Below are positions 1 to 6,179 of a stretch of DNA of 6,179 bases, one piece after another. The position numbers were made by a program, and so were the translations under genes. Positions within the stretch are counted from its first letter, which is position 1. Every line of letters starts with the position of its first letter. Below the pieces are notes generated by a model that saw only the letters and a program-made list of their open reading frames with translations, had not been told where the DNA came from and ran no database searches. This stretch comes from Thermoanaerobaculia bacterium (GTDB lineage: Bacteria > Acidobacteriota > Thermoanaerobaculia > Multivoradales > UBA5704), in contig JASLEW010000908.1 in the NCBI GenBank assembly GCA_030150965.1, forward strand, positions 1-6,179, written 5' to 3'.

Positions 1-205
1 ACGCGGCGCAGGACGCGGGCGGCCGCGCCGCCTGACGCCCCTGGGCCGCGCGGTGCTCGCGGTCTACATCGCGGCGGCAGCGGCCACCGCGGTGTGGTCG
101 CTGCGGGACCTGCCGATGAGGTCGATCGCCGCGGCCCTCGCGGTCGGGGCGCCGGTCGCCGCGGCGGCGAGCGCCTATGGGCGGCGCCTCGCGGCGGACC
201 GCTGA
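1..205 (+). CDS. C-terminal fragment of an integral membrane protein, 5' end outside the window
   Basis: The frame beginning at base 2 is open from the window edge to a TGA at 203-205 and gives 67 residues. Only about four codons do not end in G or C, a strong coding signature; the overlapping frame opening at 94 gives an Arg/Gly-rich shadow. After a short basic stretch (RGRPRRLTPLGR) come two hydrophobic segments: VLAVYIAAAAATAVWSL at about residues 18-34 and IAAALAVGAPVAAAASAY at about 42-59. They are separated by a short charged turn (RDLPMR), and the protein ends GRRLAADR. This looks like the last one or two membrane helices of a multi-pass protein with a basic tail. There are no catalytic motifs in the visible part, so no family is assigned. 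It is co-directional with the 452-1288 gene, but the promoter-rich gap argues that the two are separate transcription units. Confidence 0.6.
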   Translation, partial: RGAGRGRPRRLTPLGRAVLAVYIAAAAATAVWSLRDLPMRSIAAALAVGAPVAAAASAYGRRLAADR

Positions 206-291
206 GCCGAGCGCACGGGGCTCGTGTCCGCCTCGGCCTCGGCGCCGCCGTCCGCCCGGCCGGTGGGCCGCGGGCCGCGCACCCTGCGCCT

Positions 292-336
292 CGTCATCTG
301 ACGTCAGGCTGACGTCATATGACGTTCAATGACGTT
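292..336. repeat. Phased TGACGT repeat cluster, candidate enhancer (UAS) for a sigma-54 activator
   Basis: TGACGT occurs on the plus strand at 299, 310, 320 and 330, with spacings of 11, 10 and 10 bases. This is about one helical turn, so all copies face the same side of the DNA. The first two are perfect 8-bp palindromes (TGACGTCA at 299-306 and 310-317); the last two read TGACGTTC. A further copy of the core on the opposite strand (CGTCA, 292-296) precedes them. Relative to the start site predicted near 429, the cluster spans roughly -137 to -93, which is the usual distance for binding sites of sigma-54 activators. Binding by the 3960-5528 regulator is inferred. Confidence 0.5.
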
Positions 337-360
337 CCGATCGCGGCCGCAGCGAGGTGC

Positions 361-379
361 CGGAGGGCCTGGCCCTCCG
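361..379. repeat. 19-bp odd palindrome with 9-bp perfect arms
   Basis: The arms CGGAGGGCC (361-369) and GGCCCTCCG (371-379) are perfectly complementary around the single base T370. Allowing a 2-base bulge (380-381), four more pairs including one G-T can form between 357-360 and 382-385. It sits between the TGACGT cluster and the -24 box, centred about 59 bases before the predicted start site. It could be an operator, a site for a DNA-bending protein, or an attenuation or termination hairpin for read-through from the upstream gene. No T-tract follows, which argues against a canonical terminator. Confidence 0.45.
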
Positions 380-402
380 CGGCGCACTCTCCGGCCTGGG
401 CC

Positions 403-418
403 TGGCAACTCGCTTGCA
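403..418 (+). promoter_or_regulatory. Sigma-54 (-24/-12) promoter of the 278-residue gene
   Basis: The sequence reads TGGCAAC-TCGC-TTGCA. The invariant GG (404-405) and GC (416-417) are separated by exactly ten bases, and the match to the sigma-54 consensus TGGCACG-N4-TTGCA/T is near perfect (C to A and G to C in the less conserved part of the -24 element). The predicted start site is about 12 bases downstream, near 429. That leaves a leader of roughly 23 bases containing the ribosome-binding site. Such promoters need an AAA+ enhancer-binding activator, and one is encoded in this window at 3960-5528. Confidence 0.82.
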
Positions 419-430
419 CTGGCGAGCTGC
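405..430. repeat. Imperfect inverted repeat overlapping the sigma-54 promoter
   Basis: The arms GCAACTCGC (405-413) and GCGAGCTGC (422-430) pair over nine positions with one mismatch (A408 against C427). The 8-base loop (414-421) contains the -12 box TTGC. The dyad therefore covers the -24 element, the -12 element and the predicted start site. It could be an operator for a second regulator that occludes the promoter, or a coincidence of GC-rich sequence. Confidence 0.4.
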
Positions 431-438
431 ACACTGAT

Positions 439-445
439 GGGAGGG
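439..445 (+). promoter_or_regulatory. Ribosome-binding site for the 452 start
   Basis: GGGAGGG lies six bases before the ATG at 452-454. It selects this ATG over the in-frame ATG at 437-439, which overlaps the site itself, and over the in-frame ATG at 329-331, which lies upstream of the predicted transcription start. Confidence 0.75.
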
Positions 446-451
446 TTTGAT

Positions 452-1288
452 ATGTCTGCGATCCTGCAGTCCGCACCAGTGAAGGCTGCCACCGATTCGC
501 CCGTCACCGCCGCGATCACGGTCAACTTCGATCCGACGCAGGCGCCCGACAAGCGCTTCACCTTCAGCGGTGACGGCGTCACCGGCAACGTGTTTCGGGT
601 CGCTGACGACGCGACCTCCGTGACGGTCCAGCTGACGCTCGCCACGTCGGGTCAGAAGTTCGCCAACCCCGCGGTCTTCTTTGGCATTCCGCCCCCGGGC
701 CAAACGGCACCCGTGCCCCCCACGGGGGGCAGCAATACGCTCGGATTTATCCTTCAGGCACCGCCGCACTTCTTCACCCCCTGGGCCTTCCAGCTCTCGA
801 TCGACGGAAAGCTCGGCACCACCGCCGTCAACGGCATGGCCGCGCCGACCTTCTTCATCAGCCGGAACTCCAACGGCTTTAATGAGGAGACCGGGAATCG
901 TCTGCAAAGCGTCACCCTCGCTTATAGTTCCACCGACGGCAGCTTCACGATCGACAACAGCGTCCCTCTGGGGCAGACTCCCCTGCTCACCAACACCGTC
1001 TTCCCACTCGACGTCGCTCTCACCCTCCAAGGCGCGGCGGGCTTCCCGGGATCGGACCTCACCCAGGCCATCCTGTGGAACTCCAACCAGGAGCCGGACT
1101 GGATCTCGTCCACGACCGGGTCTCCCCAGGTCTCGGGGGCCAATATGAACTTCACGATCGCCGGGAACGGCAAGGGTCAGGGGGCGGGATTCCGCTTTGT
1201 CATCCTGTTGAGCGCCGGGCCTGACGCAATCGAGATCACGTCTCCCGACCCCATCCTGGTCAACGCCACCATCGGCGACGGCGGCTAG
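452..1288 (+). CDS. Hypothetical 278-residue beta-rich protein under sigma-54 control
   Basis: I do not recognise this protein with confidence. The start ATG at 452 is set by the ribosome-binding site and by the sigma-54 promoter; the frame stays open further upstream, but that part contains the promoter. The protein has no signal peptide, no membrane helix and no cysteine. It is rich in Thr, Ser, Gly, Pro and Phe, with many alternating hydrophobic/polar stretches (AITVNF, SVTVQLTLA, FQLSIDG, SVTLAYS, GSFTID, FRFVILL), which suggests a soluble beta-sandwich fold. Both halves contain a run of strands followed by a longer loop, so it might be a duplicated domain. The end, with EPDW near residue 214 and SPDPILVN near 264-271, is loosely reminiscent of the small DP-EP family of uncharacterised bacterial proteins; this is a weak, memory-based comparison. 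It is convergent with the kinase gene, with only five bases between stops. It is probably an effector or structural product of the local signalling system. Confidence 0.75.
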   Translation: MSAILQSAPVKAATDSPVTAAITVNFDPTQAPDKRFTFSGDGVTGNVFRVADDATSVTVQLTLATSGQKFANPAVFFGIPPPGQTAPVPPTGGSNTLGFILQAPPHFFTPWAFQLSIDGKLGTTAVNGMAAPTFFISRNSNGFNEETGNRLQSVTLAYSSTDGSFTIDNSVPLGQTPLLTNTVFPLDVALTLQGAAGFPGSDLTQAILWNSNQEPDWISSTTGSPQVSGANMNFTIAGNGKGQGAGFRFVILLSAGPDAIEITSPDPILVNATIGDGG

Positions 1289-1315
1289 GAGGGCTAGGAC
1301 CGGGTTCCGCCGCCG
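1279..1315. terminator. Possible shared stem-loop between convergent genes
   Basis: CGGCGGC (1279-1285) pairs with GCCGCCG (1309-1315). After a 2-base bulge, GGA (1288-1290) pairs with TCC (1306-1308), closing a 15-base loop. The structure spans the two convergent stop codons (TAG at 1286-1288 on plus, TAG at 1296-1294 on minus). No T-run follows on either strand, so intrinsic termination is doubtful. Both arms also lie partly in coding sequence, and short GC-rich pairing of this kind is common here. Confidence 0.25.
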
Positions 1316-3959
1316 AGAGCCGCGGCCAGGGTGCCGTCGGAGCGCAGGGGATCGAACCAGGGCAGGGCGAACAGCCTGGGCGCGATCCCCTGCTCCAGGG
1401 CGCGCCGCGCGTTGAACAGGGCCGCGTTGCGGTCGCCCAGGAGGATGTAGACAAGGCTCGCGTCGTAGGCGACCTGTCCCCCCTCGGGCGCGGTGCGCAG
1501 CAGCCTCTGGACCGCTTCGACCGCGCCCGGGCCGTCGCGGAGGTGCGCCTGCGCCTGGGCGCGCGCCGAGAGGACCTGCCAGTCGGCCGCCCCCAGGCTC
1601 GCGGCGCGGACGACCTCCCGGTAGACCGCGCCCGCCTCGTCCGCCTTCCCCTGGAGGCTTAGCGTATCGGCCAGATCGAGCATGGCGAAGACGTTCCTGG
1701 GCTCGGCGGCGAGGACCCTGCGGAAGCTCGCCTCCGCCTCGCGGTAACGCTGCCGGTACATCTCGACCATCCCCAGGTTGATCTGCTCGCCAGGCCGAGG
1801 ATAGCGCTCGACCAGCCGCGAGTAGAGGGCGGCGGCGCGGTCGAGGTCGCCGTGCAGGAACTCGATCTGGGCGAGGAGCGTCAGGCCGTCGTAGCTGTCC
1901 GGGGAGCCGGCGAGGAGCTGCTCGACGTAGCCGCGGGCCGCCGGGAAATGCCCCTGGGCGTACTCCATGTGAGCGGCGCGCAGCAGGTTGCGCCACGAAG
2001 GGAGCTTGGCGACCCCCTCGCGCATCAGCTCCAGCGCGGCCTCCTTCTCCCCCCGCTTTTCGAGCAGCCGCGCCCGGTCGATGAGGATCGTGGGGTCTCC
2101 GGGCTGGAGGCGCTCGAGGTCGGCGAGCACCTGGCCGGCCTGCTCCCACTGCCCGCGGAGGAGGGCGACCCCGAACTGGCCGGCCAGCGGCCGCGGGTCG
2201 GCCGGGGCGATCTGCCGCGCCTTCCCCAGGAGGTCGGCGGCGCGGTCGAGGTCGGCCGGGTCCTGGCGCGTCTTCGAGCGCTGCTGCCGCACCTCGGCCT
2301 CGAACACGTAGGCCTCGACGAACTGCGGCGAGCTCGCCCGCAGCGCCTCCAGCTCGCGGATCAGGTCGTCCGGCGACGGCGCCTGCCGCGTGCGCTTGGC
2401 GTCGTAGTCCCGGCGCAGGCGCAGGTAGCGGACGTAGTCGTCGGGGCGGACCATGAGGCGCGCCGCTCCGGCCTGCCGCGGGAAGCCGGCATAGGCCTCC
2501 GCCAGGTAGCCCTCGACCGCCTCCTCGACCAGGTACGGGCGGTCGGCGTCGGCGCTGAAGCTGCGGCTGCTCCAGAGGATCTTGCCGTCCCGCCCGCGCA
2601 CCCGCTGCAGGGAGATCAGGCAGCGCTCCCGCACGCAGGCCAGGCGCGAGGTCAGGACCTCCTCCGCGGCATGGGCGCGGGCCACCTGCGGCGGCGTGCC
2701 GGCCGCGTCGTCGGCCTCGGCGGCGATGCCGGAGAAACCCAGCAGCGAGCGCAGCAGCGAGATCTCCAGGCTGGAGGCGAGCAGCTGCGTCAGCTCGCCG
2801 GCGCCGGCGCCGATCTCCGGGTGCCGGATGACCACCCGGACCGGCCTCTCCAGGCTCCCGCCATCCTGCGGTCCGGGCCAGCCCACCCGCCAGAGCAGCG
2901 CGCCGATCAACGCGCCGGCGAGGGCGAGGAGGATCGCCCGGCGCCAGGCCAGGGGCAGCCGGGAGGCGCTCAGCGAGAAGGCGCCGCCGGCAGCCGCGCG
3001 CGCGGCCCGCGCCGCGCCGCCACGGCCGCCCGCGAGATCCAGGGTCTCGTCGTCCCCGTCCTGGTGGGGCACGCTCCTCCCGGACGGGCTCCAGGTGGTG
3101 CGGAGGTCGGTGGCCGCGAGCCACGCCTCCTCCGGCCCGCCGGCGAGCGCCTCCAGCGCCGCGCTCACCTCCCGGGCGGTCTGGGGGCGGTGGGCGCGGT
3201 CCTTGGCGAGCAGCCGGTCGACCAGGTGGGAGAGCGGCGGCGGGATGGCCGGATCCAGCTCCAGGAGGGGCGTCTGCGCGTGGGTGCAGATCCGCGTCAT
3301 CGTCTCGAGCGCCGAGGCGCCGGCGAAGGGCAGCCTGCCGGAGAGCATCTCGTAGAGCAGGATGCCCAAGGAGAAGAGGTCGGAGCGGGCGTCGAGCGCC
3401 AGGCCGGAGGCCTGCTCGGGGGACATCGCCTTGAACGTCCCGACCACGCGGTGGTCCTGGGTGAGCGAGCCCTCCGCCCCCTCCAGCCGCTTGGCGAGGC
3501 CAAAATCGAGGATCTTGGCGTGCCCGGCGCTGGTGATCATGACGTTCTCGGGCTTCAGGTCGCGGTGCAGCAGGCCGCGCTCGTGCGCCGCGGCGAGCCC
3601 CCGGGCGATCTCGCCGCCAAGGCGGACGGCCTCGGCGACCGGCAGGGGGCCGCGGGCGAGCCTCCTGGCCACCGACTCGCCGTCGACGAGCTCCATGACG
3701 ATCGCCTCGCAGCTGTCCACCTCGAGGAGGTCGAAGATCTGGACGATCGCGGGGTGGGAGAGGCCCGCCGCGGCGCGCGCCTCGCGGTGGAAGCGCTCCC
3801 GCGCCGTCTCGTCCTCCGCCTGGGCGGGGCGGATGAGCTTGACCGCCACCCGGCGGTCGAGGCGGCGGTCGTAAGCCTGGAAGACCTCCCCCATGCCGCC
3901 GGCGCCGAGCCGCCGCTCCAGCGCATAGGGCCCGATCGTCCGCGGGCTCCCGGCTGCTC

Positions 3960-3987
<28 letters not shown>
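1294..3987 (-). CDS. Membrane-anchored Ser/Thr protein kinase with C-terminal TPR repeats
   Basis: A transmembrane Hanks-type kinase of 897 residues. The kinase domain spans about 21-282: glycine loop GAGGMG (28-33), VAVK lysine K50, alpha-C glutamate probably E69, HRDLKPEN (141-148, catalytic D143), DFG (161-163), GTFKAMSPEQ (183-192) and RSDLFSLG (201-208). A low-complexity Ala/Gly/Arg linker leads to one membrane segment (about 351-366, RAILLALAGALIGALLW). Residues about 380-500 form an alpha/beta region with a CVRERC cysteine pair (451, 456), and about 515-890 are TPR-like helical repeats, e.g. DRAAALYSRLVERYPRPGEQ. The kinase should face the cytoplasm and the TPR part the opposite side, as a sensor or scaffold. 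The start is GTG at 3987, 20 residues before the domain; its ribosome-binding site is weak, and the next in-frame ATG falls inside the glycine loop. It overlaps the end of the upstream activator gene by 28 nt, which suggests translational coupling. All catalytic residues are present, so it should be active. Confidence 0.93.
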
Positions 3988-5528
<1,541 letters not shown>

Positions 5529-5533
5529 CCCCA

Positions 5534-5540
5534 CCTCTCC
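5534..5540 (-). promoter_or_regulatory. Ribosome-binding site favouring the 5528 start of the sigma-54 activator
   Basis: On the minus strand GGAGAGG lies five bases before the ATG at 5528-5526, an ideal spacing. The competing upstream GTG at 5600 has no comparable site, so it would have to be leaderless or weakly translated. Confidence 0.55.
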
Positions 5541-5606
5541 GCTGCCCCCACGGGTGTCGGCCTGCAGCAGATGCCGCAGCACCTCGCTCTCAGTGGGCAC
5601 GGGTGA

Positions 5607-5612
5607 AGTGTA
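5607..5612 (-). promoter_or_regulatory. -10-like element before the alternative GTG start of the activator
   Basis: On the minus strand TACACT matches four of six positions of the TATAAT consensus and ends six bases before the GTG at 5600, so a transcript could begin at the start codon. No good -35 hexamer is visible 16-18 bases upstream. The overlapping stretch TGGCAGT-ACAC-TTCAC (5618 down to 5603) has a perfect -24 TGGCA, but CA where sigma-54 needs GC, so it could equally be a decayed or weak sigma-54 site. Confidence 0.25.
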
Positions 5613-5649
5613 CTGCCAAGCTCGTGAATGCGGAACCACGGCGGGTGTC

Positions 5650-5697
5650 CGACGTCGGCGACGTCTCCGACATCCTGGCGACATCGCCTCCGACATC
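5650..5697. repeat. Five-copy CGAC(G/A)TC repeat cluster, second candidate enhancer
   Basis: CGACGTC occurs at 5650 and 5659, and CGACATC at 5668, 5679 and 5691. Spacings are 9, 9, 11 and 12 bases, near one helical turn. The first copy is a perfect 8-bp palindrome (CGACGTCG, 5650-5657). The core GAC(G/A)T(C/T) is shared with the 292-336 cluster. It lies about 50-100 bases upstream of the GTG at 5600 on one side, and about 150-200 bases before the predicted start of the 5938 gene on the other. It could therefore serve the activator's own promoter, the divergent promoter, or both. Isolated GACGTC words also occur in coding sequence (for example 1009-1016 and 5471-5478), so the clustering, not the word, is the evidence. 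Confidence 0.45.
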
Positions 5698-5765
5698 TCG
5701 GCCCGCCGCGCCGGGAGGGCTGCGCCGCCTGCTCTGGCGCGCCCGGTCCCGCCGCGCAACCCACT

Positions 5766-5775
5766 GATTGCAATC
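5766..5775. repeat. Perfect 10-bp palindrome GATTGCAATC
   Basis: It is an AT-richer island in a GC-rich spacer, lying between the repeat cluster and the sigma-54-type element, about 78 bases before the predicted start site. It could be an operator, or a site for a bending protein that helps looping between enhancer and promoter. Confidence 0.3.
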
Positions 5776-5822
5776 GTCGTCGCCGGGACGGCCCGCGCCC
5801 GGCACGGGCCGCGCCGCGGCGC

Positions 5823-5838
5823 TGGCAAGCTTCTGGCC
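5823..5838 (+). promoter_or_regulatory. Candidate sigma-54 promoter of the 5938 membrane-protein gene
   Basis: The sequence reads TGGCAAG-CTTC-TGGCC. The invariant GG (5824-5825) and GC (5836-5837) are exactly ten bases apart. The -24 element differs from TGGCACG at one position. The -12 element is TGGCC rather than TTGCA/T, so it is weaker than the 403-418 promoter. The start site would be near 5849, giving a leader of about 90 bases before the ATG at 5938. Confidence 0.45.
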
Positions 5839-5925
5839 TTGAGGACCGCCGAGCCCAACGGTCCCCGCGGTCGCTCCCCCGACGATGGCGGGACTCAGAA
5901 CCGAACCCAAACCGGGGAAGATTGA

Positions 5926-5931
5926 GGGAGG
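5926..5931 (+). promoter_or_regulatory. Ribosome-binding site for the 5938 start
   Basis: GGGAGG lies six bases before the ATG at 5938-5940, strongly supporting that start. Confidence 0.75.
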
Positions 5932-5937
5932 TGGCCA

Positions 5938-6179
5938 ATGATCGGTTTCAAACAGTTCACGATTTTCTTCCTGCTCGTCGTGGTCTTCGTCGTCGCCATC
6001 AGCATCGTGGTGTCGCTCGTCTGGCGCGAGCAGACCACGACCTACGACACCACCGTCATCGCCGGCAGCCTCACCCGCATCATCGACTACGTGGGGTTCA
6101 AGATCTCCGAGCAGGAGCACGCGATGACCGGCTGGGTGAGCGTGGTGACGCGCGACATGCAGAACGTCGAGACCCAGAT
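5938..6179 (+). CDS. N-terminal part of a single-pass membrane protein, 3' end outside the window
   Basis: ATG at 5938 behind a strong ribosome-binding site opens a frame that runs to the window edge (80 full codons) without a stop. After the short start MIGFKQF comes one strongly hydrophobic segment at about residues 8-29 (TIFFLLVVVFVVAISIVVSLVW). It is followed by a soluble part beginning REQTTTYDTT, with a mixed polar, probably helical character (SLTRIIDYVGFKISEQEHAMTGWVSVVTRDMQN). There is no cleavage motif after the hydrophobic stretch, so it reads as a signal anchor. An N-terminal anchor followed by a helical region is seen in sensors such as chemoreceptors and histidine kinases, and in many unrelated proteins; too little is present to assign a family. 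It is divergent from the activator-kinase operon and may be driven by the sigma-54-type element at 5823-5838. Confidence 0.8.
   Translation, partial: MIGFKQFTIFFLLVVVFVVAISIVVSLVWREQTTTYDTTVIAGSLTRIIDYVGFKISEQEHAMTGWVSVVTRDMQNVETQ

Larger units (their letters stand above)
206..451 (+). promoter_or_regulatory. Intergenic regulatory region upstream of the 278-residue gene
   Basis: This 246-base gap holds, in order: a small GAGCC/GGCTC hairpin (204-208 with 219-223) at the stop of the upstream gene, which lacks a T-tract and so is only a weak terminator candidate; a very GC-rich stretch with several short self-complementary segments (about 230-285); the TGACGT repeat cluster (292-336); a 19-bp odd palindrome (361-379); the sigma-54 promoter (403-418); and the ribosome-binding site (439-445). 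The arrangement of distal repeats, spacer and -24/-12 element is the standard layout of an enhancer-dependent promoter. Confidence 0.6.
5529..5937. promoter_or_regulatory. Divergent intergenic regulatory region
   Basis: This gap separates the regulator-kinase operon (minus) from the membrane-protein gene (plus). It contains the regulator's ribosome-binding site (5534-5540), an alternative GTG start (5600) with a -10-like TACACT just upstream (5607-5612, minus), five GAC(G/A)TC repeats (5650-5697), a GC-rich spacer, the palindrome GATTGCAATC (5766-5775), a sigma-54-type element (5823-5838), and an inverted repeat GGACCG/CGGTCC (5843-5848 with 5859-5864) near the predicted plus-strand start site. 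The minus-strand reading frame stays open to 5858, but its translation there is Arg-rich (a run of seven Arg) with poor third-position G+C, so I treat it as non-coding. Confidence 0.6.

Noticed and set aside
94..312. Small plus-strand frame overlapping the end of the first gene
   Set aside because: It is Arg/Gly-rich shadow sequence; the frame starting at base 2 has the strong coding signature and membrane segments.
292..338. Short CRISPR-like array or phage attachment site at the TGACGT repeats
   Set aside because: Repeat units are only six to eight bases with 3-5 base gaps, far too short for CRISPR, and there is no integrase or tRNA nearby. Regulatory half sites explain them better.
329..451. 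Upstream ATG at 329 for the 278-residue gene
   Set aside because: The 41 extra residues are Arg/Gly/Pro-rich, cover the sigma-54 promoter and the palindrome, and the good ribosome-binding site serves ATG 452.
326..3124. Long minus-strand open frame across both the 278-residue gene and the kinase
   Set aside because: It is Arg/Pro-rich, runs through two convergent genes in another frame, and has no motifs. It is a shadow frame.
5601..5858. N-terminal extension of the activator to an ATG at 5858
   Set aside because: The added sequence includes a run of seven Arg and has low third-position G+C. It would cover the repeat cluster and promoter-like elements, and no ribosome-binding site is evident.
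5843..5872. 5' leader switch formed by GACCGC pairing with either CGGTC or GCGGTC
   Set aside because: If the predicted start near 5849 is right, the left arm is not transcribed. Arms are only five or six bases in GC-rich DNA, so I do not call a riboswitch or attenuator.
5590..6120. Minus-strand open frame opposite the 5938 membrane protein
   Set aside because: It runs opposite a gene with a good ribosome-binding site and a clear membrane anchor, and shows no motif of its own.

Overview
This is a 6.2-kb window of very GC-rich bacterial DNA. The gene set is a membrane-anchored Ser/Thr kinase with a TPR tail, an FHA-type sigma-54 activator, and sigma-54 promoters. This combination is typical of Acidobacteriota, Myxococcota and related environmental lineages with elaborate signalling. 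No gene here fixes the phylum, so the assignment is an inference.

Layout, left to right. (1) Bases 1-205 hold the C-terminal tail of a membrane protein, plus strand and cut by the window edge. (2) Bases 206-451 are a regulatory region. It holds helically phased TGACGT repeats (292-336), a 19-bp odd palindrome (361-379) and a near-consensus sigma-54 -24/-12 promoter (403-418). (3) Bases 452-1288 hold a 278-residue, cysteine-free, probably beta-rich protein of unknown function with a strong ribosome-binding site. (4) Bases 1294-3987, minus strand, hold an 897-residue kinase convergent with the previous gene: N-terminal kinase domain, one membrane segment, and a long C-terminal part ending in TPR repeats. 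(5) Bases 3960-5528 (possibly to 5600), minus strand, hold a 522-residue sigma-54 activator with a degenerate FHA-like N-terminus, an AAA+ domain and two C-terminal helix-turn-helix units. It lies upstream of the kinase, overlaps it by 28 nt, and very likely forms an operon with it. (6) Bases 5529-5937 are a divergent intergenic region with a second cluster of GAC(G/A)TC repeats (5650-5697), a perfect 10-bp palindrome and a weaker sigma-54-type promoter (5823-5838). (7) From 5938 to the edge is the start of a single-pass membrane protein, plus strand.

Working model, partly inferred: the kinase senses or scaffolds through its C-terminal TPR part and phosphorylates a Ser/Thr target. The FHA domain of the activator reads phosphothreonine, so the pair replaces the histidine kinase/receiver logic common for such activators. 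The activator then opens the sigma-54 promoters flanking its own operon, driving the unknown 278-residue protein on one side and the membrane protein on the other. The promoters and the domain architectures are read directly from the sequence. The wiring between them is a hypothesis.
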